Below are positions 13,954-25,900 of a DNA stretch of 64,000 bases, one piece after another; position 1 is the first letter of the stretch, and every line of letters starts with the position of its first letter. This stretch comes from Apus apus (taxonomy: Eukaryota > Chordata > Aves > Apodiformes > Apodidae). The stretch lies in contig NC_067284.1 of the NCBI RefSeq assembly GCF_020740795.1, positions 103,097,440-103,161,439 of the forward strand. Reading direction: 5' to 3'. Position numbers and translations under genes: made by a program. The notes below the pieces were generated by a model. That model saw only the letters and a program-made list of their open reading frames with translations. It made no database searches and had not been told where the DNA came from.

Positions 13954-16900
13954 CTAGGGGGAAAATAAAACACAGTTCAGCACTATTTCAGAACTTGGGC
14001 TACTTGTGTTACTGAAGAAAGCTAGAGTCAGCCTAGTCGGAGTGACACAAAGTCTATTTGATCTTCAGTCTCACTACAAGGAAAAATAACTAAGTGATCC
14101 TAAAAATCAATGAAACAGGGAAAAAATGAAGATTAAGTCTGCGAGCTGTAGAAAGAAAAATGACACACTAAGAAATTAGATGATTACTTCAAGACTAGGA
14201 GTCACAGGAAAAGGGAGGAGAGCCAGGGGCAGAAACTGTAATGACAAAAAAATGATGAAACATACCATGCACTAATCAGGTTCACTGTCATTATAGTCAA
14301 TCCAGTTAACAAAATACAGAGGGTATTTCCTGACTAGACAGGTGACTTTTAGACCAGATCAGATCCCTCATTCCCTTACCTTCATGGTCAATGTCATCAG
14401 TATCACTCTCCCTTTCTTCTTCTTCTTCATCATCGAGAGTTCCTCGTGTCAGGATCAGCTCAGAGGGACCCATTGCAGAAGCATCATCAGACCCTTTAAG
14501 GCAATAGAAACGGCTATACACAAACCTGTATGCTAACAAGTTAGCTCATGCCCTGACAATTTCTATTTGCACATAAACACAGTAATACCTGCTCTAAAGG
14601 GACAGAAAAGCTGCTTCTGGACTCCAAAGATACAGGACTGACTGCATCAGCACCATACTCAGCCTCCTATAAGGCAACAGTTCAAACAACAGCAGAGTTT
14701 TCTCATAGTCTGACTGTTTCACCTTCTCTTAAGTATTTCATTACTTCCAGTACATCCACTGCCTTATCTACACAGAAGGTTTCTTCTCATGTCTGTGGCT
14801 GAAACACAGAAGAGCAAAGTCTAACCTATCCCACAGGAACTAATGTCCCACTCCTCTTTACTAGCACAAGGCTCCTTTCATGCTTTTGCTGTGAAGACAG
14901 AAAACCCCTATGTGATTTCTCAAGGCAGACTCTTCAGACAAATTCTGCAGTAAACTTGGTCTTCCTTTCCTAGTAGGGTACCTGCAAGTGTGTTCCCCTG
15001 CACACACACGCTGCCCATGTCCTTCCACAAGTGTTCCAGCTGCTCTTTCTTTTGTTTATTTTGAGCTTCCTCCTGTAGATACAAAGTTACACGTGGATTC
15101 TGAGTATGTTTAAAGCATTAGTAGAAGAGTAATCTTGCCCAAATACTAGCAGCCTGTTCCCTAGCCAGAAAGCTGAAGTCAATAAGCAGGTCTTACATTA
15201 CAACTAAAGACACACAGAACTTAGTTGGAAGGCAACCGCCAGCATGATGGACTTCAAGAACATTTTCAGCAACATCAGAAAGTCAAACTCAGTGCAGTTG
15301 TGCCTGCAGAGAACTGCCCTTTGCACAACCAGAACGCAAGGTGAGCAGAGCTACTGATTTTGACACACTGTAACTCAGTCTTTGTTATTACTTGTCTAAG
15401 TCAAAACAGTAACACTTCTCTGGTGTGGAAAGATACATCTATATATTCTCGACAAATCACTTTGGAAGGTTATTATTAAGAGTCTCTATCCTCCTGAACA
15501 GAAGATAGAAAAAAATCTCTCCCAAATATTTTCTCACAATTTGCCCAAATAAATTATTAGCACTAAAACACTGAGCAACATCCAAGACGTGTTCTACAAA
15601 GCATCTTTATTTTTGCAAAGATATGCTCCACCAAATCTAGACCAAAAAAACCCAAAGCAAAACAGATGGTGAGTTTCAGGAAATGAGTTTTTCCACTCTG
15701 AGTATGACTAGAAATGAAATGTTAGACCTCTCAACATAGAGGCAAATTACCCCAAGATACACCACCCAGGTACACAGTAGCTAAAAATACTTACCAGTGT
15801 TTTTCTTAGGCGTTCGTATTCTGGACGATATTCTCTAAAAAGATAAATCAAAATAGTGCATTCAGTCTGAACTAATACACGATTTACACTAAGTAAGGAT
15901 CAAATTAGAGACTTATTTCTACCAAAAAAAAGTCTGCTCTAGACTTTCATGGTTGAGGCACATTAGAGTAAGACCAACAGTTCTTTTTACCCAGATTTGG
16001 AATCTGAAACCAATAAAGGCAAAATAAGTGAACATATTTAATTAAAACAACCCCCTTTCTCACACTACCTTGTTGGCTAAGAAATTAAAGCAGCTCGACT
16101 GAGGTAGTTAATTTCACTGCTATTCCCAATCAGCAGATCTATCGCTCTCCTCTAATCACAGATATGTGACACTTAGGTTTATTAGAAACCCTAGACTACC
16201 TTGGCTGAGAAAAGTAACAAATCCTTCAAATCAAAGGAGTGGGCTCATGAATCAGTAGCTTCAGCAAGTATTCACTGGGTCAGGGTCCAAAGGTTATCAC
16301 CTTACCTCTCATATTCATCTACAGCTTTAGAAAGCTGAACAAAAAAATCATCCAGTCCAGTGCCAAGCACAGCAGAAACACCAACCACCTATAAAAGAAA
16401 ACCATACACCAGAACTGAAGAGTAACTGAACCAAACTTTTGGGTGACTGATGAATTATCAAAGCTGCAAAGACTAATCAGAAATTAAAAAAACAAACCAA
16501 ACACTAAATTTGAAAAATAGGGGAATCTAATGATACCCATTTAACCATCACAGTGGCATAAGAGTATGCAGTAATACTTCTGCTTCTGTCATTCCTACTT
16601 TCAATGTCTTTCTCCACCTGCTGCAATGTTTGCTACTGCTGTATTTTGTTTGGGATTGTTTTGGTTTAGTTTTTTACCTTTGTTTCTTTCTTTCTCTTAC
16701 AAATTTTACCACAGGGTGTGTGTGGGGAAAATCATAAAATGGTTTGGGTTGGAGGGACCTTAAAGCTCATCTAGTCCCAAAGCACCCATGGGCAGAGACA
16801 CCTTCCAGTAGACCAAGGTGCTCCAAGCCCCATCCAACCTGGCCTTCAACACTTCCAGGGATGGGGCAGCCACAGCCGCTCTGGGCAACCTGGGCCAGTG

Positions 16901-19900
16901 TCTCACCACACTCACAGCAAAGAATTTCTTCCTCAGATCTCATCTTAATCTCCCCTCTTGCAGCTTGAAACCATTTCCCCCCATCCCATCACTCCCTGCC
17001 CTTGTCAAAAGTCCCTCCCCAGCTTTCCTGTAGCCCCTTCAGGTCCTGAAAGCAACAGCTTAAAAACCCTGCCTCTGCACCCATCATTGTACCTCCAATC
17101 TCAATACCCCACAAAGAATACGTTAACATAATACTATATCTAGACATAGTGAACAGGACCAGGCAATTCAAAATAAAGGTCAAGTCTTTGATTTCTTTAC
17201 TTGGTTACTGTTAATTATCCAAAGTTCATTCTGAACCTAGTATTATAAGTGGTTAGTATGACTACGCCAATATCAGTGTACTAGAATTAAAGAGCAAAAT
17301 AGACCACAAGAACTGACCTTTTGCTCTGAAAGTTTGGTCTAAAGCTTTCTATGTAGACGAAGCACATTTTAAAAGCTACCCAAATCCAACCCTCAGAACA
17401 GCAAGAGATGGAGAATTGCACAGAACCACAGAATGGTTTGGGTTGGAAGGGACTGTAAAGATCATCCAGATCCAACCCCCATGCATGGGCAGGGACATCT
17501 CCCACTAGATCAGGTTGCTCAGAGTCCCATCCAACCTGGCCTTGAATACCTCAAGGGGAGGTTACTATGGCAACACATTCAAAATGCACATCTGCTTTCC
17601 AATTTGAACTTGTCTGTCATTACACTTCTGGCCATTGTGAGGGACCAGCCCCCCCGACCTATTTTGGGAAATGGTATTGAAACCCCATTGCAGCCCCTAC
17701 TCATATGCATCCCAAAAGGCCTGCCTGGGAGGACAGAGACTGCAGAAATGGCCTGCATAGGCCTTGGGCCTGCAGAGATGAGATAATGACAACGACTGAC
17801 GAGGACGATCGAGGGGCGGAGGGGGTGTAGGTCCACACCAGCTGCTCACACATGTAAGGCTCCATCACACATACTTGTGAAATCAAGACTCTAGGCCTAT
17901 AAAACAGGGGGCTTTGGGAGTTTCATCTACACTGACCATCGGCACCGACCCTCCCCCGTTGGCTGGACCAATGATGCTGGATCCAGGACCAACCGGTGAT
18001 TTTCCTGTCCTCTTATCTCTCTTTCACTCTCATCTCCCCTCACCCCCTTCTTCTCATCCCCTTTTCCTTACTTAATATACATATGTGGGTGGTTTTGTTT
18101 AGGTTCTTCAATATTAACTCCTGCTAGGGTAATAAATGTGTTATTTGTTATAAACAGACCTTGTGTGTCACTACACCTTAATCTGATCAAGGGGTATTGG
18201 ATGGTCAAGATTTCAGGGAAACGGAATGGATTTGTCTTCTCAAACCCCAGTAAGTGGAGGAAAAAAAAACACTTTTTCTTGCTTTTGCAAACATGCAGGA
18301 TTTTTGTTTGGTTGGTTTTGACTCTTTCCCTTCTTCCTATATAGTAAATTGCCCAACTGTACTTGACACTTTCAAAACAAGGAAAATTATCTCAGATGGG
18401 AGACACCACAGAACAGAACATTACACCTCTTACCAGCCTACCTCAGCTTTCTTGTAATCATCAGTCACAAGTCAGTATTAAATGACAGAGGCTGCCACTC
18501 CAATGTGACAAGCACCTGAAGTCACTTTTTATTCAAAGCAGCAAATTGTCACTCTCAACACAAGGCTCATCAACAGCTTCCAGTTCTAAAGGGCAGTGCA
18601 AAGTCCTTTTACAGAAGGACAGAATGGTTGAGGTTGGAACTTACCTCTGGAGATCACCTAGTCTAACCTCTCCTGCAGTGTTAACTAGAACAGGTTGCTC
18701 AAGCTCTTGCCTGAGCATGTTCTGAGTATCTCCACGTTTCTCTGGACCACCTGTTCTGGTGCTCAATCAGTAAAATTACAGTAATTCTTTTCCCCTCTTC
18801 TGTTTAAACACAGTTTGCTGTATTTCACTTTGTGTCTGTTGCCTCTTGTCTTTTCACAGTGCACCACTGAAAAGAGCCTGCCTCTATCTTCCTTACACCC
18901 TCCCATCAAGTATTTATGCACATCAGTAGTATCTTCCAGAGCTTTCTCTTCTCCAGGCTTTTATGAGAGGTGGGAAAAAAAAAGGAAAATTCTTACCTTC
19001 AGTGAACTGTAAAATTCATCCAACACTAAACTCATAGAACGAGTCAGGTTACTGACATAGGATGTCTCTTGATTCAGGGCATCCTGAAAAGTCTCAAAGT
19101 CCTGCATCCATTCCACTGCAAAACTGTGGTCAATTATGTCAGTCTGGAAGAAGAGAAAATTTTCAGAAACAATAATGAAGAATTCTTAGCCTTAGGCTGT
19201 TAGGTAGACAAATACAAAATTTCCATTTTAAACTCACTCTCAAAATGCTGCTCTTTCCAAAATACTCAGCCCTGAAGTTTTCCAAGCTCTGTTGTTATCA
19301 AACCAACTACCCGAATACAGGAAAAGAAGAAAAACAATGACTACCCCAGTTTTAAGAAGGTATGTTTAAACAGACAACTGCAAGTCTAAAGACTTCTATG
19401 GTTTACTTGAAAGGGACATTCAAAAATTCTGTACTGTACAAGAAAGGTTAAGTTATATTAGAATGTATGATTGAGGCCTTTCTTGATTGGCTTGGGGGCC
19501 ATTTCCACATTGGGTAAAAGCCTGCAGGATCTTATGAAACATGAGCTATGCTCTGACCTGAAGAAGCTATAAACTAAATTTAGTGCAAGATAATGGACAC
19601 AAACAGGTGGGATGGTTCCATAATTTTACATGGATTACCATGCAAAGAGTCTATTAAAGAGTTTTACAAACGTACCACATATATATCCACTGTTATCACA
19701 ATATAGAGGTGTCTAAAACTCTGATGTATTTCATCTCCTAGCACTATTGGAAAGGAGGAAAATAGATAAAGTATTGCCTAGCATTACTCAAAAGATTTGA
19801 GACAGAACTGAATCCATCAAGGGCCAAAGCCTGAACTATTTAGAGTTAGCTTGATTAAAATATATACATCAAATTAAATCAACTCTACAAATTATATTAT

Positions 19901-22900
19901 TTTTTCCCCTCTGCAAATCTTAAAATTCCTTAAATCTATGTCTTTGTCACTGCACACGTATCAGTTCCTTGGGATTCTTCAGTTCTTATCAAGAGCTAGC
20001 TTCAAAATGCTTGTCAAAAATTCTTCAAACACTGTTGGCTTCTGTGCTGGTTGTGGTGGGGATAGAATTAATTTTCTTCATTGCTGCTAGTAGGGGGCTG
20101 TGCTGTGGGTTTGTGCTGAAAACAGTGCTGATAGCACAGAAATGCTTTTGTTATAGCTGAACAGTGCTTCCACAGCATTAAGGCCTTTTCTGCTCCTCAC
20201 ATCATCCCACCAGCAAGTAGGCTGGGGGTGCACACGAAGCTGGGAGAGGACACAGCTGGGACAGCTCACCCCAACTGACCAGAGGGATATTCCACACACT
20301 ATGACACCATGCTCAGGAAGAGCTCACTGGGGGAAGAAGAAGGATTGGGAGGGTGTGCATTTGCAGTTAAAGCATTTGTCTGCCCAAGTCACTGTTATGC
20401 ATGTTGGATCCCGGCTGTCCTGGAGAACGCTGAATACCTGCCTGATGATGGCAAGTGGTGAATCAATTCCTTGGTGTGCTTTACTTGCACACATGGCTAT
20501 TAAACTGTCTTTATCTCCACCCACGAGCTTTCTCACTTTCACCCTTCCAAATCTCCCCCTCATTCCACCAGGGCAGGAGTGAACCAGCAGCTGCGTGGTG
20601 CTTCGTTCCCAGCTGGGGTTAAACCACAACAGCTTGACTTTCTACTGAAGGCTGAACATCAGATCAAAACAAAGTTATGAATTCTAAGCCTTGGGCCTAC
20701 CTTTCCTCACATACACTGATGGAAGTCCCATTTCTTCCAGTCTTTTAAAATAAAATGTATTTTCTTAAGAGAGAATGATTTTCCTACTTCATGCCTTTTT
20801 CTACAGAAAAATCTTAACAGCTTACCCTAAAATTTCTTTCTAATTCTAGACAGCCACCAGTGTGTAAGAACCTGCTAAGTAAGCAAGAAGCTACCAAAGA
20901 CATGCATGGTTTGGGTCACTGGCAGGATATGTGTAGCTGAATACACCAGACACTGATCCTCCTGGGCTGGTGTGAGGTACAACATCTCATTCAAAGCTGG
21001 GGTTTCCAGAGGAAGTGTGTGGGATGCACATGCAAAGCCTGCTGTGTTGGGTGGGGAGCAATGCCCTGAATACAAAGGTGTCTGTGGGGAAAAGGAAGAG
21101 CACCCACACCAAAAATCTAACGGGATTCTTTTAATATGTGAAATTGTTAAGTTTAAAAAGCTATTAAATTCAAAAACATCCCTTGAAGGCTACAAGTACC
21201 TTATATAACAGCAGAGATGTGCCCTTGGGCCTGTAAGTATCTGCCTTCTGGCACAGACAAGCACATTTTTAGTGTCACTGATCAGGACCAAACACCTTTC
21301 ATCAAATTCTGTCTGCAACAACACATGGGACTCCTTCCCCAAAACAGGCAGGTGTTACACAATTCCTGTGAGTCATCAGCCTGCTGCTGAGCAGAAACAA
21401 CCAATGATTAAGACGACTGTTCTGGGGAGGCAGGGAATTCAGTACTGAACCTACCCTTCTGTTATGAAGTTAAGTTTCCTTATAGCCTAGGGATAAGGTG
21501 AAAACCTTTTGTCGAAGTGTCCCTATAATCTCTAACTTGAATGTTTAGGTGTAACTGCCCATCCCTGGTTCTTCTTGTGCATTTTAAAACCAGATTAAGG
21601 TATCCTTTTAGACTCACTTTTCAGCCTGCAGCTCCCTCCCTGCCTCTCTTTTCTAGAAAATCGATTATTGTAGTAAGAGAAAGACACAACTGCAAAGCAA
21701 GCTGAACAGAACAATGTTCCACTAGGACACAGAAACCATAGCTTTAACTTACTTTGTTCATGGCAACAATGAAAGGCAGTTTTGTCTTGTACAGGATACT
21801 GGAGGGGGAACAAAAAAAAAAAAAACACAAAAAGCATAAAAATTAATTTAAATCTCACTAGAACATAAGAACAAGTTAAGTGGAAGGCAGGTATGACTCG
21901 TACAAAGCTGAACACATTTGACTTCAAGAGACAACTCTTTTCCTCTACAGCAATTAGAATGTAATTTTCACCCAGACCCTGTTTATCATAATTGAACAGA
22001 ACATGTCCCAGCCCCAAGATGTAAGCACACATTTTAAATCTCTTTGCGTTTTCTAATTTTTCTGACTCAAACCTTAGATTCTGATACACTATCTATGAAC
22101 TCAACAAGGAATTCAGGTAACTCAAAACATCCACAAAGCAAAACTACCTTGAAACATGAGCTTACATATTCATTTTGCTGCATGCATTCCAGCATCTTTT
22201 GCTCAACACTAATGTCAGAAAATGCAGCATGTGGGAAGACATTTTGATTGCTCTTATCACTGTGAGCTTTTCACCTTGGTACAAGGATTGATAGGGTTTT
22301 GAAAATCTTTTACTGACATTTACCATGAGTTATGGCAGCTGTAGATATGCTGATTTTTATCATTTTCCTACATCCATACTTGGATTTGCCGGTTTTGTTT
22401 CTTTTTTTCATGTTAAACCAGGAACTAACTACTTATGTAAAGACCAGTGTGTCTGGAGCTGTCCAAATGGCAACCAGTGCTCCCGAAGGATCAGTACTGG
22501 GACTGGTGCTGCTTAACATCTTTGTTTACCTGGATTTCTTACCTGCAGGCATACAGCATGTTGGACATAAAGGTGACAGGGTTAGTACTGCGAGAGGTGT
22601 CCATCACATAAACTACAACAGAAGGAAAAGAGGAAGCCTGGAAATACCAAGTAAAATATATTTTAATTAGAAATATATTCTGTTCAACATCAACATCAGC
22701 AGCCACTTCTTTCACACAGGCTCACTGTCAAGTCGTAGAAAACACTTACCAAGGCCTCAGTTATGATGGTCCCTGATGCTGACCAGGTGAACACCTCAAT
22801 TTGCCCTGGTGTGTCAATAATAACATACCTGTTGAAAGTCACCCCCAACAAACAAGAAAGGAAAATCAGTCAAGCACAAGGTCCTGTTCTGACTAGATTA

Positions 22901-25900
22901 CCACAAGCACCTAACAGCAAATCACATTATTCTGTTACAGATCAGAAAAGCTTCTCCTAAACAGTGACATGATTTATGTGCATGCTTGAAAACTTCCTGT
23001 GTGCATTCTGTAACTAAAAAGCATGTACTCTCTTCAGATTCTGTTTCAGGTAAAAGCATCAATTTGACATACACTTAGTACCTCACACTCTTCAGATGTA
23101 GAATTACTTATTGCCTATTTGAACAGTGCACCAGAAAAAAACAAGTACAATCTAATAGAAGACAAGAAAAGCAGAACTGGATTCAGCAGACCTTTCTTCA
23201 ATGTAGCCAAAGAAAGCCTAGTTTATCTCTTAATTCTGTGCCCTTTCCCATGTAAAATTTATACCAAGACTGTAAAATGACTAGAAAATATGCAGAGCAC
23301 CTTTTTAGGATTTCACATCATTTTCCCACACTGATCCCAGAAAAAGTAGAACTTGGTAGAATGTACTTACTTGGATGCATTTTGTCTTTTTTCAATAAAC
23401 TTCATTACCTGATTGAAAAAGAAGGAGAACACTTTGCATTTAGGCTTGCCACAAGAGACTTTCACAATGGTTTTGTCACAAACTACATTAACATGCACAG
23501 CTGCACGTATGTATCAAAAGAAGAAAAAGGCCTCTTAAGTTTTTCACTATGTGAACATGCTCTACTACAGAAGGGTGGAAAACACTCAGACACTGCATAA
23601 GTCAAAGACAGCCTTGGTTTTGTTTGTGTATTAGTACTTGGCTAAAGAAATGATGTAACAAATGCAGTTGTTCCCCACCTTTTTACTAAGAGGTAATTTG
23701 GTTATTTGGTAATGGACTGCTCCCTTAAATCATAATGCTACATCAGCCTGGGGTGGGAACTTGTGCAAGAGCTGAAGACAGTGCTCTCTGAGACTCCAAA
23801 CACGCAAAAAAACCCACAGCCTCCCAGCACAGCATCACACAAGAACAACCTCGTACCTGATCAAATCTTGTAGCAAACAGATTGAGAGAGGTCACTATTC
23901 CACCATTTGGACCCAGTCCATATCTAGATGCTTCGTTGAGGAAAGCAGACGATTATGCAGAGCTCAGAGAGCTCATCTGTCAATTCTGAGAATAGCTGGC
24001 AATGTGCAACGTGCACAGGATGCCGTGCAGAAAAAAAATACCCTTAATACACACTTGTCTTCTAAGTGATGCAGTAACAAAACAAACACAAAATGCTCTA
24101 TCTCACTCTTGGCCAAACATATGTGACTGACAAGAAGAGGAGCTCACAATGGCTTCCCCTTTCCATTATTCAAGCATTACCATTCTGCACAAAGAGAAAA
24201 TATACATATGTGTATACATCAAAGCTTTCTTTGCCTTTCTAAAAAGGTTTACAACACAGGCAGTGCCTCTGAATTTAACAATGTCCTGAAAGCACTTAAT
24301 TTTAAGAATTTATAATTCAAGAGATAAAGAAAAGATGTCCTGCACAAATATTTTTTTTCAGAATTTAAATGAGAATGGATGTTGTAAAGATACTCAGTGT
24401 CAGCTTACAGATGAAGATTTCAAAATCCTTTCTCATGCATATCGATCTGTATACTAATTATGTTGAAAGAAACAAAGGATCTGCTTTTGTTTGGTTTGGG
24501 GGGTTTTTACTGCATAAGAACCAACACTGATTCACCAGTACATACTGCCTTCTAGGTTCACTACTCTCAATATCAAAACATGAGGCCAGACTCTCTCCTT
24601 AAGTGCTATTTAATGAGATGGTTACACTCCAGCAATGGCTAACAGACACAGCAAAGCAAATACGGCACCTACATACCAAACCAAAACTTACATTTGGATG
24701 TTTTGCTGGTAACTCCAAATCAAACAATAGCCAAAATCAAGAATCCTTTTCCCCCCACCATGTTTAATAGTGTCTGAAATATTAAAAGTCACACTAGCAA
24801 GTCAAATCCAAACACTGTATATTATCTCCATCTGCACCAGCTGTTACTTGGGAGCCAAAGGACCTCCATACCCCTCTAGAAGTGCAGTCATTTTAGTGCA
24901 ACGTTCCTGAACTATGGTCATCAAACTACTCTGCAGCAAGAGCCAACAGTCTTGGAGATTCAGGAAGACAACAGTCCTTGATGGTCAAACTGTGGAAATA
25001 GTTTTCTGCACTTACTACAGGCAAATAGGAATTTGCATATTTGTTTATAACAAATATAACTAGATCTGTTTAAACATGGGGATGACGCAGAATCACTTCT
25101 AGCAAAGGAGAAAAATTACCTAAGGAGTATCAAATATTGTACAACATACGTTTCTAACCTCACGTACATGAAATACATAGTCAAAAAATTCACCCAACAT
25201 TCTGCACCACTGCAATACCCAGCACCTCCTGCTCTTCTCTGTACTGTGCAGAAGTGATAGGCCATTTTCACCACATCTGAGATTGCAAAAAAACATTACT
25301 TAGAACAAAAAAAAGGATACTGCTTCATGACTTCTTTGTACTTCACAGTGTCCCTGATATCTAGAGAGGAGAAAGACACGTGATTAGTTTTAGGACATCA
25401 TTTTAAAAACATCCTTCTTCATCAGTTTGCCGAGAGGTAAAAGCCCTTCTCTTTTGAGCTAGTCCCCTTTTGTCTCAGTAATAGTCTAGCACCGACACGA
25501 AAAATCTCCCAGGTAGAACAAATAAATCTAACAGATTTGCTATACTGTCAACACACTTCAGAAACCAAACGAAATTCACGTGAAACATCACCAATTTGGG
25601 TATTTAGCAGCAACCACTTCAGTTTAATTGTATTCCCGGGTGATCAACAACACTTAAAGTATAGATGTGCAATCAGAGGTCCAGCACTGGAACAGATACT
25701 CTTAATTATTCACCTGACATCAGTAAAACAACTTCGAATTCACACTGCCTTTCTTATCCTCTGGAGATATAGGGTGATGAACTTCAGAAAGCTTACGAGG
25801 CAGGCTTCTCACAAACCTGACTGCTAAGCCCTTTGGAACAGCTAAACATAAGGTCTGTTTTATTCTCAAGGCACTTTCTCTAAAATTCACATCTTTTAAG

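Larger units (their letters stand above)
23857..25360 (-). other. GPN1: GPN1 U12-type intron 3 with flanking exons
   Basis: The intron (23924-25320, 1,397 bp, minus strand) begins GTATCCTTT and ends CTAG. Upstream of the acceptor is TTCCTCAAC, one base from the U12 branch-site consensus TTCCTTAAC, with its branch A about a dozen bases from the exon. Only this junction pair joins Gln76-Tyr77 in frame. Both signals are diagnostic of the minor spliceosome. Confidence 0.9.

Noticed and set aside
21595-22089. 164-codon minus-strand frame
   Set aside because: It crosses GPN1 exon 8 in the wrong frame and extends through intron sequence; the true exon is 46 nt.
22332-22670. 112-codon plus-strand frame
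   Set aside because: It is antisense to GPN1 exon 7 joined to a CR1-like fragment.
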